This document shows, one piece after another, positions 1 to 13,756 of a stretch of 64,000 nt of DNA. Where the stretch lies: the NCBI GenBank assembly GCA_018857735.1, contig JABMCL010003107.1:1075001-1139000 (forward strand), in the 5' to 3' direction. Each line of letters starts with the position of its first letter. The stretch's first letter is position 1. The translations under genes were made by a program, and so were the position numbers. Below the pieces are notes generated by a model, which searched no databases, was not told the origin of the DNA, and saw only the letters and a program-made list of their open reading frames with translations. This stretch comes from Alviniconcha marisindica (Eukaryota > Mollusca > Gastropoda > Provannidae).

Positions 1-74
1 GTGTGCTGAGGAAATTAAAAAGTTTTATTTCGCTAGTCCAACCTGAAGGCAGTGGAGCTGACACTAGTGATGAA

Positions 75-315
75 TATGTATGCACTACTGATAGTGTGTG
101 ATTGCACACGTCTGGATCAGGACGTGCTGCACTACTGATAGTGTGTGATTGCACACGTCTGGATCAGGACGTGCTGCACTACTGATAGTGTGTGTCTGCA
201 CAAGTCTGGATCAGGGCGTGCTGCACTACTGATAGTGTGTGTCTGCACACGTCTGGATCAGGACGTGCTGCACTACTGATAGTGTGTGTCTGCACACGTC
301 TGGATCAGGACGTGC
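75..315. repeat. minisatellite, 47-bp unit, about 5 copies
   Basis: The segment TCTGGATCAGGACGTGCTGC recurs at an exact 47-bp spacing (TCT at 111, 158, 205, 252 and 299). Copies differ by only a few substitutions, so the array is recent or homogenised. Confidence 0.93.
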
Positions 316-737
316 TTTGTACTTGGAGTGGGTTCTTCATTGTCACCCTGGAGTAGGGTCTTAACAAAATAATAGCTGTGCCTGTCTACCACTATCGGCG
401 CTTCAAAGGCTGACAATTGTCTGATGTGTCGGCGAAAAGCATGCTTCGGGAATTGAGAACCCACTGACCCCCCCCTCCCCCCCCAACCCCCCTCTTTCAG
501 TGTGAAATGACCTGTGCACTGAAGATTAAAATCTGTGAGTGACTGATAAAGTTGTGCATGAATACCATGGAATCTGACTGGTAGAAACTGGGCATTGGTG
601 TACTGGGTAGGTGGACCCAGTGGCAGATGGTTGTTCATTGTAAAAACAATCCAAATTGTTCACAGTGAAAATTCACAAATGGGAGAATGAAGTATACTTT
701 TGTATGTTGCCAAAAAACTAAAACTAAAACAAAACTC

Positions 738-740
<3 letters not shown>

Positions 741-783
<43 letters not shown>
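741..783. repeat. poly-C run, 43 nt
   Basis: Uninterrupted C from 741 to 783, followed by C-rich sequence to about 818. Length in the assembly may be unreliable. Confidence 0.95.
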
Positions 784-784
<1 letters not shown>

Positions 785-799
785 CCCCTTTCCCCCGCC

Positions 800-891
800 C
801 CCTGCCTCTTTCCCCCCTATAATAAATAATAATAAAGAGGATTTCTAGAGTGCCCATCTACCACACAAGGTGGCAGCACAGGGCGCTTTAC

Positions 892-935
<44 letters not shown>

Positions 936-1260
936 CAGGGGATGGGCAGGACTGTGAAAAACAGTTTAGAAATAATTATTAAACAGGTGCGTCTTGAGGG
1001 CGGCTTTGAAAGAAGAGGTAGAATCAGAGAGGCGGAGTGTTTGAGGCAAATTGTTCCAGACAGATGGGCCAGCATAAGAAAAAGATCTTTCACCAAATGT
1101 TTTTGTGTTTACACGGGGGGAGACAAAAGTTCGTGTGTCAGATGCAGATCGTAATTGTCTTGCTGGAGTATAAAATTGAAGGAGATCGGATACAAGGAGG
1201 AAACCCCAACAGTCCATTGGTCTGTCAGTGGTGCTTTGATTGCACTCTTACAGATGACAT
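800..1260 (-). mobile_element. 5'-truncated non-LTR retrotransposon (LINE), 3' end
   Basis: The minus strand from 1217 to 966 encodes a peptide of the kind found at the extreme C-terminus of LINE ORF2 reverse transcriptases (CR1/Jockey-like clades). It carries SDLLQFYTPARQLRSASDTR, then FGERSFSYAGPSVWNNLPQ, and ends with FKAALKTHLFNNYF and a stop. Downstream on the same strand come a short 3' UTR, a CA microsatellite (896-934) and an AT-rich tail near 818-840. The polymerase core itself is absent, so this is a dead 5'-truncated copy inside the ICA1 intron, antisense to ICA1. Clade assignment is uncertain. Confidence 0.8.
896..934. repeat. (CA)n microsatellite
   Basis: About 19 CA units, lying in the 3' UTR of the LINE fragment. 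Confidence 0.95.
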
Positions 1261-2397
1261 TTAAGGGTTTAAATTTAAATTTAATTTCTCTGATGGGATA
1301 ATAAAGTAATCTTGAATGTTGAAAGTGTTTCTCTAAATGTAAAGTCATATTGGGAGATGGTTAGTCCCGTTATTCAGCTTATCAGAGGTCACCTGGGGCA
1401 GGTCCTACTGTACCAAGTGAAGTGCTCTCCAACCCTGCTCTCTAATCTCCTGAATTTAGCTGGTAAGCCGGGCAGAGTGAGAACTTTGATATGACATGCA
1501 TGGTCTCTGTGTTGAACACCCCCCCCCCCCCCCCCGGCCTACCCCCCTCTCCTTCCTCTCCCCTCCCAATGCTGTCAGCATTTGTATTGATGAATCAATC
1601 GTGCCAGTTCACACAAGGCCCTTTGCAATTTAAAACGCTATTACTAGCATCAGGTGATTGTTCTGGGGGTGCTTTGATAACCACCTGCCAAGCAGACTTT
1701 TTCTACTATTGAATAGCTCTGTCTGTTTATGGCTGGTCATGGCTTATCAGTTCACTGCCTTGCTCATCAAAACGCTCTTAACGCCGAATATTATATACAC
1801 ACACACCCACTGCTGACTTCCTTGGCGCATTGATATCTGAGGTGGGGTGCTCTCCCCGCCTTCAAAAAATAAAATCTCTGTTGAATGGCTTTGTAGCTGG
1901 ATGTGATTTAGGCTTTAGAAAACAGGTTTCAGTCATGTACAAGTATGTATAGTATATGGAGGGGACTGTCAAGGAGGAGTTCTTTGTGTAGGCCAGTTTT
2001 GTTGAAGGCTGAGGATTTCAAAGGCTGAGAATTTCAAAGGCCCACAGCTTTCAGTGAAGAGCTGATTTTCACAAAGCCAAGCTGGATTGGAATATAACAT
2101 ACTGAAGATTTGGGGGACCTAAATGCTGTATTAGAAGGACATTGGATCTCCGTTGCCTATCATGGCTTGTAATCACTTCTGGTTATGCTTCTTGATTGTT
2201 CAGGTACCATTCCATTTATTCTCAGGCTTTCCCTTAACATCAGGAAAGAGGCATCCCCTTCCCCTCCCTTTTCCCAGTTCCCAGTAAACTCATCACAAGT
2301 ATATGGCTGAGAGTGGAAAAGGGGAGAAATAATATAACACATATTTGGTTGCGTGCAGTGTGCAAATTGTTTGGTTGGAGCAAATTTGTTAAAGGTC

Positions 2398-2401
<4 letters not shown>

Positions 2402-2447
<46 letters not shown>
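2402..2447. repeat. (GA)n microsatellite
   Basis: About 22 uninterrupted GA units in the ICA1 intron. Confidence 0.95.
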
Positions 2448-2449
<2 letters not shown>

Positions 2450-2911
2450 AGGAGGGAACTGAGAAACAAACAGTATATAGATGGTTTTCTTTTTTTCTTT
2501 TTTGTTATTACAAAAAATATGCTATTTGCGCAGAACCCTTACTATAATAAAGTGCTGAAGGTAATGCAGTGAGGGTATGCTGTTTATTAGGCATGGTGCT
2601 GTGGAAAAATTAGCAATCACAAACAGTCTTTCCTTAACACCTTCATCGTGAGGGTGTTGCACCTCCAGTAACTCTTCTGTGTGTTTGTGTTGTTGTTGTT
2701 GGTTTTCTGTCTTCCTGTCTTCCCTGTCATTTGTGGATTTACCTAGAAAAAGGTAAATATCAAGATGCAGTGTTTGAATCTATGTTTGTATAATAAGTTA
2801 ATATCACTAAGCTTTCTTGACATGAAAATTTGCCCGTGGTATGCCCAGCGCCTGTTACGTACCTTACACCTGTCACTTTAATTAACGCCAGTTGCTTTTC
2901 TTTGCTTGCAG

Positions 2912-4175
<1,264 letters not shown>

Positions 4176-4519
4176 AAAATCATCCTCCAAGTGTCATACA
4201 CCATTATTACGCAACTCATTTCAGCATCATCTGGAATGGCTCATTCCATGTTTTTGTTGATGTTATACTCATCTGATTTTGAGCATTGTGTAGCCCTGAA
4301 ATTTGATTTTCAGCGCTGTACCTGTCCTTGTGTTATGGCATATAGCTATGTAAGCACAGTAGTGTACAAAAACAAATGCAGGATTAAAGGACAGCTGGGT
4401 GTTGTTGATGCGGATCCCTGGATGTAGGTTGTTGGTTTGGAGTATTACCTGCGTAAACTGTGTCTGGAAGGATTTTTGCCTGTGGAAACCCTGAGTAAAA
4501 AGATCAGTAGTAGTGTGTC

Positions 4520-4534
4520 TACACACACACACAC

Positions 4535-4571
<37 letters not shown>
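4520..4571. repeat. (AC)n microsatellite
   Basis: About 25 AC units with one AC-to-GC interruption, in the ICA1 3' region. Confidence 0.93.
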
Positions 4572-4577
<6 letters not shown>

Positions 4578-5027
4578 TCTGTGCTTAATTTATAACATGA
4601 CCTTTTTGTTGTTTGTGATTTTTTTTTTCATTTACATTGTAATGGTGAAAATCTGAAAGTTTGGAGCAGACAAAATGGTGTGATACTGAAGGAAAAGGAC
4701 ACTGCCGGAAATCGTTACAAAGATAATGCTACATGCATGTGAACAATGCATTATATTATTGTTATATTTTACATCACAGAAAAAACATCTTGTTTCTGCT
4801 TATTCCAAAGCTTCAAATTACTGGATGAAAACTACACTGATCTTTATTCTTCTATTGAATGCATTATTTTTGTTGTCTAGTGTGCAATGGATCTGTGTTA
4901 TATGGAACCTTTTTTATGTGCATTTAATCCATTTTTTTCATGTTCATTGATGTATAAAAAAGAGTTTTTTTAAATACTGACATGTATATATATATATATA
5001 CATTTTTTCCTTTGAAATCCATATTAA

Positions 5028-5033
5028 AATAAA
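5028..5033 (+). terminator. candidate polyadenylation signal AATAAA (ICA1, proximal)
   Basis: First canonical AATAAA after the ICA1 stop, about 850 bp downstream, followed within 30-130 bp by T/GT-rich sequence. Usage cannot be told from sequence alone. Confidence 0.45.
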
Positions 5034-6799
5034 AAGGATTATCATCAGTGAATCTATATTGATGTATCGGTAGACTGTAATTCAGTGTGATACCGTATCT
5101 GTTTTTCAGTGACAATATTTTGGGTGCAAACTTTGTTTTGGTGGTGGTTCAGAAGCATGAAAGTAAAGTGATATGAGATTGGTTTTCATGTTTGTTCTCT
5201 AGTTAGCATTGTATTTACTATCTGTGAGTGGTCTCTTTGAATCAGATGAGCTTGACAGGCTTATCCTTAATGAGGCTTATCTTTAATGGTGTATTATCGC
5301 TGAGACGGTTAGACCCTCACATGTTTTAAGTTGATGTGTTGTTGTTGCGTAGTTTGGACACTAACATTTGGTTGGCTGTTATTGTGGAGAAAGTTGGTAT
5401 AATTTACAGACCACACACAAACGAAACCAAACCAAACTATATAAGTCGAAATCTTCGTAATGGAATGAGTTAGTAAGTGGATGTTGACAATCCTGTCCAC
5501 CACACAGGGTGACCTCAGGATGATTCCGTTGGAGAGAAACAAGAGTCAGTTACAGTACCTCTTTTTGAGAGAAAGATTGTCACATAGTTATTTTTATCTC
5601 GATAAAGAAAGAAAGAAAAACTGTATACAGAAAAGTGTCTGTTTTTAATCAGATAAACTTAGCTCAGGAGCTGTGTGAAATTCGCGGTGGCCGTCCTGGG
5701 CTCCCTGTCCCGAATAGTCCTTATGGTCTCTGTGGACGTAAAGCAACATTGAACTTGTGAACATCAGATAATATATAGAATAGTGCTTGTTTTTCTTCAG
5801 ATGCTGTTTTGACTCTTTTTTACATTCCATACCTTTTCTTGAGGACAGGGAAGATGGGTTAAGATGCATGCTGTGAAAATGTCCAATGTTTTTGCCTGGC
5901 TTTGTGCTTACTCGATGCTGTTATAGCGTGGATTATTGATGCAGCTCAATGCACTGATGCTGCTGTCAGTTTTGACATTTTCCTTCCAGTGCAGGCACAT
6001 TCCTCTTTTGTTGAGTATTTTGTGTGCAATATTCCTTCTTGTGAGTAAAGCTATTGTACTCACGTGACATGGGTGATAGATTTAAGAGTAGAGCATTAGT
6101 GATAAAGAATGAATTTGGCATTATTAATGTTGTATACAGGGCCCTACTGCCATTGTTGATTTTTGTTCAATGGGACCAAGTGATGAGTTTGTGAAAGGAG
6201 AGAGAGAGAAGGGGAGGAGGGGGCTGGAGTGATTTGGTGATTCATGGTTGAATGTGGATTTAGACATTTGTATGCACTTTTTGTTTCGCTTGCTAATTTT
6301 GTGTTCAGGTTTTGCACCACGCTGCTTTGTTTCCGTCCTGTTTTGTTTGATCTATGTATAGACTTTCTCTGGATCTGTAATCTCAAGAGGAACTGATGAT
6401 CTATGTACGTTTACTGCTCACTGCTTCCTCTCACTGTCTGAGGATTTGAGTATGTTTAATTGCATTTCATTTTCTGTGCTGGGGCATCTGATGCTTCATT
6501 GACTTCAGTCTGTCTAGTGGCCAAAAATGTTGGTTTTTGTGTTCTTAAAAAATTTCCAACCTCTTTCGAAATTTGATTTTGTTTGATGGGACATTTAATG
6601 CACCATTGGCTTCAAGCTCTCTTTGCTGTCACTGGAAATGTTCAACTCCTTTTTCGATTTGATTTTGGTTGTGGGACATCTAATGCAGAATTGACTAATT
6701 CGGTCTGTCTTGTTGTTACCGTAAATGTCCTTTTTCCTCTTCGGTTTGATTCTGATTTTGTTTGGTGGGAAACCTCATGCTTTACTGACTTGCATCTGT

Positions 6800-6915
6800 C
6801 GCTGTTTGTGTGTCTAGTCCTCAGAAATCTCCATTCTCTCTGTTTGTGTGTCTAGTCCTCAGAAATCTCCATTCTCTCTGTTTGTGTGTCTAGTCCTCAG
6901 AAATCTCCATTCTGT
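6800..6915. repeat. tandem repeat, about 38-bp unit, 3 copies
   Basis: The segment TGTTTGTGTGTCTAGTCCTC followed by AGAAATCTCCATTCT is repeated three times almost without change. Confidence 0.88.
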
Positions 6916-7839
6916 CTTGACATTTATTGGGACCTGTACCTCTTTGTTGATTTGAGTCTGTCTCTTTGGTCACCTGTGACATTTGATCTGCACCAGACTG
7001 AGCTGTGTAGATTTTTGTAGCCTGTACTCTGATGTTTTGTTCTTCTTTTACTGTGTCACTGAAATGATGCTGACCACATTTATACAACAGCTGCAAGCTC
7101 TGTGTGCTTATTTCTATTTTTCTCCTCTTGTTTTACCTTTATTTTTAATTGGATTGTAATTTTCATTTGTGTTGATAAATAACTGTCAGAGTAGTTTGAA
7201 TGTTTGGATTGGTTGTAAATTGTTTACTTATGATTACTGGAGAAGTAGGAGCAACATTTTGTGTATTATGCAGTTGTGTGATTTTTTTTTAATAGATTTT
7301 TTTATATTGTGGATGTATATATCTCCTGACTTTTGTGTGTGTGAGGTTGTGATGATGCCTGTACCGTAGGAGGCAGAACAGAAACTGTGCCTGGCTGCAA
7401 TCAAAGGAAAATGGCTGAATTTTGGTTTTATGTTGCCATTTGTAACAAAAGAAAGCTCCGGAACATATTTGGGGTTAGACAAATACAGTGCACTCCAGCA
7501 AGCCGTCACTGTGTCAGCCACTGTTGATGAATGTGCTGTGCGTTCGTTTTGCCTTTTACTCACTTGCAGCATATGGCATGTTGACTGGAGCAGTCACAGG
7601 TCACCCTATTAGTCCATTGCATTTAGTTTTGTGTCAGAATCCATAGAATCTGTATTTGCAGTGTGTCTTAACCAACAGTCGGGTGTGTCTGCTGTGCTTT
7701 CAGGGAGACCTTGCTCATATGTTTGGTCTACCAAACAAGCTTGGTGGCTGTGTTCCAGATGTTTTACAGACAGATTTTGTCTCTAGGTATTCCATTCCAG
7801 TGAGAGAGCTTGCTCAAGAACGTCCCTTTCACACCAAAT

Positions 7840-9085
7840 TTAGGAGGGTGTAGTTGTGTTGTGCAACTCTCTTTAGTAATTTTGATCTCTTGTGCCAATG
7901 TTTAGATGTGCGGTGCAAATCTCTTTAGTAATCTTGATCTCTTGCACCAGCGTTTAGGAAGGTGTAGCTGTGTGGTGCAACTCTAGTAATCTTGATCTCT
8001 TACACCAGTGTTTAGGAGGGTGTAGATGTGCGGTGCAACTCTCTTTAGTAATCTTGATCTCTTGCACCACCGTTTAGATGTGCGGAGCAACTCTCTTTAG
8101 TAATCTTGATCTCTTGCACCAGCATTTAGGAAGGTGTAGCTGTGCGGTGCAACTCTAGTAATCTTGATCTCTTGCACCAGTGTTTAGGAGGTTTAGGAGG
8201 GTGTAGCTGTATGGTGCAACTCTCTTTAGTAATCTTGATCTCTTGCGCCAGTGTTTAGATGTGCGGTGCAACTCTCTTTAATAATCTTAATCTCTTGCAC
8301 CAGTGTTTAGATGTGCGGAGCAACTCTCTTTAGTAATCTTAAATCTCTTGCACCGGCATTTAGGAAGGTGTAGCTGTGAAGTGCAACTCTAGTAATCTTG
8401 ATCTCTTGCACCAGTGTTTAGGAGGGTTTAGATGTGTGGTACAATTCTCTTTAGTAATCTTGATCTCTTACACCAGTGTTTAGGAGGGTGTAGCTGTATG
8501 GTGCAACTCTCTTTAGTAATCTTGATCTCTTGCACCAGTGTTTAGATGTGTGGTGCAACTCTCTTTAGTAATCTTGATCTCTTGCGCCAGTGTTTAGGAG
8601 GGTGTAGATGTGTGGTGCAACTCTCTTTAGTAATCTTGATCTCTTGCGCCAGTGTTTAGGAGGGTGTAGATGTGTGGTGCAACTCTCTTTAGTAATCTTG
8701 ATCTCTTACACCAGTGTTTAGGAGGGTGTAGCTGTATGGTGCAACTCTCTTTAGTAATCTTGATCTCTTGCACCAGTGTTTAGATGTGTGGTGCAACTCT
8801 CTTTAGTAATCTTGATCTCTTGCGCCAGTGTTTAGGAGGGTGTAGATGTGTGGTGCAACTCTCTTTAGTAATCTTGATCTCTTGTGCCAGAGTTTAGGAG
8901 GGTGTAGATGTGCGGTGCAACTCTCTTTAGTAATCTTGATCTCTTGTGCCAGTGTTTAGGAGGGTGTAGCTGTGTGGTGCAACACTCTTTAGTAATCTTG
9001 ATCTCTTGTGCCAGTGTTTAGGAGGGTGTAGATGTGTTGCGCAACGCTCTTTAGTAAGCTTGATCTCTTGCGCCAGAGGGTGAAA
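7840..9085. repeat. minisatellite, 62/52-bp units, about 20 copies
   Basis: The unit contains GTGCAACTCTCTTTAGTAAT followed by CTTGATCTCTTGC and CCAGTGTTTAG. Two unit forms alternate: a 62-bp form with AGGAGGGTGT and shorter forms of about 52 bp without it, which shows repeated loss of that segment. In the non-coding region downstream of ICA1. Confidence 0.93.
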
Positions 9086-9189
9086 GAATCTCATCATAGT
9101 ACTGGTATTTGCTGTCGTGTTCTTTCTTTCTTCACTGTTGGTGTGGAGGTTTCTGAAAGCAAGGTAGGGCTTTGTATCTTTGCATGGAA

Positions 9190-9645
9190 GAAAGTTTGGC
9201 TGTTGAATTGATGGGTTGGTTGTCTTACACACCTAGTTGTTGAATTGATAGGTTGGTTATCTTACACACCTGGCTGTTGAATCGATAGGTTGGTTATCTT
9301 ACACACCTGGCTGTTCAGTTGATAGGTTGGCTATCTTACACACCTGGCTGTTCAGTTGATAGGTTGGTTATCTTACACACCTGGCTATTGAATTGATAGG
9401 TTGGTTATCTTACACACCTGGCTGTCCAGTTGATAGGTTGGTTATCTTACACACCTGGCTGTCCAGTTGATAGGTTGATTATCTTACACACCTGGCTGTT
9501 GAATTGATAGGTTGGTTATCATACACACCTGGCTGTTGAATTGGTAGGTTGGTTATCATACACACCTGGCTGTTGAATTGATAGGTTGGTTATCATACAC
9601 ACCTGGCTGTTCAGTTGATAGGTTGGTTGTCTTACACGCCAGGCC
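9190..9645. repeat. minisatellite, 37-bp unit, about 12 copies
   Basis: The unit holds TTACACACCTGGCTGTTGAA followed by TTGATAGGTTGGTTATC. Spacing is 37 bp with low divergence. Confidence 0.93.
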
Positions 9646-9894
9646 GAGTAGGAATAAGGGATATTGCTTAACGCGGCCACCATTTGCTCTGGATTGCACC
9701 TTCAGCACTAAGTTTAATGAGGCCCACTTCAGCCTCTAGTGGTGAGATTCTTACAGCAACACTGAACAGTGACATGTATTTAGAATGCCATGTGGTGCAT
9801 GCTGCAGGACTCTCTCAGTCTGTTACTTTTGGTTGGTCATCGAATTCAGTTTACTTGCCCTTGACACAAACTGTTACTGCCTTCGCTGAGATAT

Positions 9895-10121
9895 TCACCT
9901 TTGACAAAACCCACCCCTGCTTGTTCCTATTCTCACTATGACAAAACCCACCCCTGCCTGTTCCTATTCTCACTATGTCAAAACCCACCCCTGCTTGTTC
10001 CTATTCTCACTATGACAAAACCCACCCCTGCCTGTTCCTATTCTCACTATGACAAAACCCACCCCTGCCTGTTCCTATTCTCACTATGACAAAACCCACC
10101 CCTGCCTGTTCCTATTCTCAC
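9895..10121. repeat. minisatellite, 37-bp unit, 6 copies
   Basis: The unit holds CACTATGACAAAACCCACCC then CTGCCTGTTCCTATTCT, six copies, nearly identical. The open frame across it is a by-product of the repetition. Confidence 0.93.
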
Positions 10122-10505
10122 CACCTGGCAGGAGATAAAACTAGAACCGGACATCAGTTACACATGACATAGTGAGCGCATCTTAGTTTTCAGTGTTCTT
10201 TGTTTTACCCAAAGATCCAGATCGAGGATGACTTTCTGCAGCTGTGTCAGTGAAATATATTGCTGCATTCTTTTTCTACAGCTGCATTTTTATTTGACAC
10301 CAAATGCAGGTCAGCGATAGCCTGTTGAAAGACCTCACTGTGAGCAGTGTGCGTGATTTACTTGCGTAAAGTGCAAAGCAGTTATCTGGCCAAGTAGAGT
10401 TTCCCACACAGATGCAGGCATCAGAATGGAGTCGCCTTGATGGTGCTACTGTTGCAAATCTGAAACAGAATGAGGCCCAGAGCGCTCGTGCAGAGCCAAC
10501 ACATG

Positions 10506-10634
10506 GGGGAGTTAATTAGCGCTAAAAAAACATCACACAGGTACAACAACAAAGACCCGAGTCGCCTATGGTAACTCTCACCTGGCATGCGTGTAAAGAC
10601 AAGGTGCATAAACTCCAGCAGAGGTACGTCCTCA
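10506..10634 (+). mobile_element. dispersed repeat family A, copy 1
   Basis: About 130 bp carrying AGTTAATTAGCGC, ACAACAACAAAGACC, GAGTCGCCTATGGTAACTCT and CACCTGGCATGC. The same module recurs inverted at 10722-10857 and 10976-11106 and in the same orientation at 31187-31270 and 51362-51493. No coding capacity; class unknown. Confidence 0.75.
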
Positions 10635-10721
10635 CAACCCTGATTCCGTTTTCTTACACTTGACACAAACTGTTACCCCCTTAGCCGAGATACTCGCCTT
10701 TGACAAAGCCAAAATCTGCAA

Positions 10722-10857
10722 AGTGAGGATGTACCTCTGGTGGAGTTTATGTACCTTGTATTTACATGTATGCTAGGTGAGAGTTGCCATAGGCGACTCA
10801 GGTCTTTGTTGTCATATTTTTGTTACGTCTTTTGATCACTAATTAACTCCTTTATGT
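10722..10857 (-). mobile_element. dispersed repeat family A, copy 2 (inverted)
   Basis: Reverse complement of copy 1, with GGTGAGAGTTGCCATAGGCG and CTAATTAACTCC. The two face each other across about 90 bp. Confidence 0.75.
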
Positions 10858-10975
10858 GTTGATGGCGCTACTGTTGGTAGTGCTGCAGGGGAAAGGTTTG
10901 TGGTATTGTCACAGTGTAGACAGTTTATCCTGTAGAACTGAGTGTAGCTGTGTCTTCAGAGTTCAGTATTTCGGG

Positions 10976-11106
10976 GGATGTACATTTGGTGGAGTTTATG
11001 TACCTTGAATGTACTCGCATGCCAGGTGAGAGCTACTGTAGGCAACTGAGGTCTTTGTTGTGTTCAATGTGACATCTTTTGAGTGTAGTTAACTCCTTTT
11101 GTTTGT
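10976..11106 (-). mobile_element. dispersed repeat family A, copy 3
   Basis: More diverged copy in the same orientation as copy 2. It keeps GGTGGAGTTTATGTACCTTG, GGTGAGAGC and a terminal GTTAACTCC. Confidence 0.7.
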
Positions 11107-11238
11107 TGTTTCTTCGGCCTGTTGCTTGAGGTGTGGTGACATGTTGATACTTGCTCTGGAGAAGATCTTTAGAGCATGTTTCGACTTCCTGTCTGCAACC
11201 ACACTCCTATTGCTACTGAGTGCCTGCGGATCACATGG

Positions 11239-11306
<68 letters not shown>

Positions 11307-11360
11307 ATGTGTGTGTGTGGGGGGGGGGGGTGGGTGGTGGGTGGGTGGGTGTGTGTGCAA
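11239..11360. repeat. (TG)n microsatellite with G-rich end
   Basis: About 32 TG units to 11303, then a G run and GGGTGG repeats to about 11360. Confidence 0.93.
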
Positions 11361-13750
11361 GAGTAACTGCTGCAATGTAATCTACACAAGCCAACCAGAG
11401 TTGTCAGGTTAATGATGTACAACCCTTGGGTTAGGTTGAAATGAAGCTGATTAATGTGCACATGCACTGCAGGCTTTTATACCTTCCATCGTGATCAGTT
11501 TTGTCACCGATGCTGGTTGTGAAATGAGGCAGAACTTTGCTTTCTTGAATGGGGTAGAACTGACTTTTACATGTGTAATGATTTGAATACAGCGTGCTAT
11601 ATTTGCATTGCTTTTGTTGCGACATCCGGTCCAGGTTTGCTTTGGAATGACGTGAAGTGTGCTACAGCTTCACATGACAGCTGTCTGCAGGTGGTACAGT
11701 GTACCCATAGTTTCATGCTGTTAATACTGACTTGTGTGGTACAATGTAGTGTACCCATAGTTTCACACTGTTAATATCGATTCGCGTGGAAACATGGGAG
11801 TCTGTGTGGTGATCAGTGTGTTCTGAAGCCTGCTGACAGAAAGTAGCAAACACTTCTGCGTTGCAATTTTCATGGAGTGTTAGGCTGTCCAGAAGCCTGC
11901 TGACACAAAGTGGCAAACACTTCTGTGTTGCAATTTGTATGGACATTAACCATGTGGCGAATGTCAGCTCTGCAACTCTATTTCCATTAATGCCAGTTTG
12001 GGCCACCTTGACCTTACTTTGAAGATGCAGAGGAGTTGAGAAGGCAAACTGCGTAATGTTTTTCACCTCGAGACTTCATCCAGCCAAGTTTGAGTTTATT
12101 ATAACTGATAATTATTCATGTTGTGGAGGGGGGAAAAAGACCAGCCTTGCTGTTTCTGTTGTAATTGTTCAGGGGCAGTGATAAGTTGCACTTTGTCATT
12201 TTGAATGTGAGCCATTTTAAATGTTTCCTGTTTTATTTAGTTTTTTTAATCTAATTTTCAGCTTTTTATTCAAAATGGGAGGAAGTGAACTTTAATTGTC
12301 CGGTATTACAAGCACTGTAAATTGACATTAAAATGTTAATATCATGCACCCACCGCAGTATTTCCATAGCAGTTCACTGAACATCGGTCAGTAGTATGCT
12401 AGAAAGGCACATCAAGGCTTCACTCAGTGTGGTAGCAATGTAAAGCAGGAGACCTTGAATTTGAGTTGATGGCTCACTTGTTGTACCCTCCATTGTCCAG
12501 TGACCCCAGCAAGGTGTTTCTCAGTTCATTTCAGCCACTGGTTTTAGACTAGCACAAGCCTTTGTTTCATCTTCAGACTTCTTGCTTGCTATTCACGTTT
12601 TGTATTGTTTACTAGAGCCAGGGGACGATAACAAATGTAATAACTTATGCTGCCCATGTCTGCAATGCTTTTGTCACCCAGTGCTTTGGGCTGGGTGACA
12701 ACACTTACATGCTTGATTTTTGTTATGAGAGACAGTGTGACAGTTTTGCTTGTTTAAGTAGGACAGGTTTTTCTCTGGGTTTTAAGTCTGGGTTTGTTGC
12801 CAGTCAAAGAAGGTTCCAGGCTGCCAGTCACAATGTCACAATTAATATTTCGTACAAAACAAACCCAAAGTGTGGCCATCAACCTTCTCCTCACAAACTG
12901 CAGCATAGCCAGAGAGTGTACTACAAAAGGTTGGTCGATTCCAAACAAAACCTGCTTATTTCGATTAGGAGAAATAATCAGCTGCAGTCATTACTTTTAT
13001 GACAATCGTTTAAATGCTGAATCAGACTCAGATCTCTGTGCTTTTCAGCAGTCAACACAGACCACCTGGTGGTCAGGTGAAAAACTTGTGAGGAAAGAGG
13101 CAGGGCTTAGAGCTCGCTGCATGACGTCAGCCAGAGACCATTTTTATAGTGATTTACATTCAGGTTTGTAACTTTGCATGCCAGTCATGTTGTAATGAGG
13201 TCAGAAAGGTTTAGTGCAAGAAACCCACAGGGATGTTTACTCCCTTTTTCATGTAATATGGTCAGTCGTGATGATAGTGCAGTGAAACATATCAGTAGAT
13301 AATGTTTTATACATGTTGAATTGTTTCGAGATCTTAAAACAACACAGTCAGCACTGGAAGACATAACAAATTACAAACATCATGACATGTGGCTGTTTTG
13401 CCTTTCCAATAACTGTGAGACTGAATCAGCAGTTCCAGTTTGTCTAGTCAGATTTATTCTCAACACCAACTGGTTCTAGCAATTGCTGGCACAAGCACTT
13501 AAAGTTCTATCAAAATGTCAATGCTGTAATCTCTGTTGTTGTTTTTTGGTTTGTGCAGATATTGCTTCCATGCCATGTACATTGTACCTCTTTCATGCAC
13601 TTTCTCACAAAAAGCAGCAAGGACTGGATTTGCCTGGCAGCTGCATTCGGACAGTGAAGTGCGTTTTGTTCAGTCGTCAAGAGATGGATGAGCAGTTCCT
13701 CTTTAGCGGTGGGAAAGTTTTGTTACTGCTACTCATCACGGTTCTGGTAT
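11361..13750. other. non-coding region between the genes, plus-strand side
   Basis: No supported gene. T-rich on the plus strand like the rest of the ICA1 downstream region. It holds short local duplications (11690-11780 and 11820-11940) and a copy of dispersed family E near 12990-13145. Confidence 0.5.
12990..13145 (+). mobile_element. dispersed repeat family E, copy 1
   Basis: Contains CTGCAGTCATTACTTTTATG, GACCACCTGGTGGTCAGGTG and AGAGGCAGGGCTTAGAGCTC. The reverse-complement counterpart lies at 28040-28160. The core CCACCTGGTGG is palindromic. No coding capacity. Confidence 0.65.
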
Positions 13751-13756
13751 AATAAA
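13751..13756 (+). terminator. candidate distal polyadenylation signal AATAAA (plus strand)
   Basis: AATAAA is followed at 13770-13795 by a T/TTTG-rich tract, the usual downstream element. It sits about 370 bp before two opposing signals of the neighbouring gene and at the point where strand composition flips, so it could be the end of a very long ICA1 3' UTR. Confidence 0.45.

Larger units (their letters stand above)
1..2911 (+). other. ICA1 intron (partial), repeat-bearing
   Basis: No exon is recognisable before the acceptor at 2911. The stretch holds a 47-bp minisatellite, poly-C runs, a LINE 3' end on the opposite strand and a GA microsatellite, each listed separately. From 1260 to 2400 and from 2450 to 2900 I see only unique-looking non-coding sequence. 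It is called intron because the exon at 2912 starts in the middle of a codon and so needs an upstream exon outside the window. Confidence 0.6.
4176..7820 (+). other. ICA1 3' UTR / downstream region
   Basis: No supported coding sequence. T-rich on the plus strand. It contains an AC microsatellite (4520-4571), a TA run (4984-5000), a first candidate polyadenylation signal at 5028 and a three-copy tandem repeat of about 38 bp around 6800-6915. Around 5496-5530 lies a short copy of a dispersed repeat (GGTGACCTCAGGATGATTC) seen again near 25330 and 49500. Confidence 0.5.
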
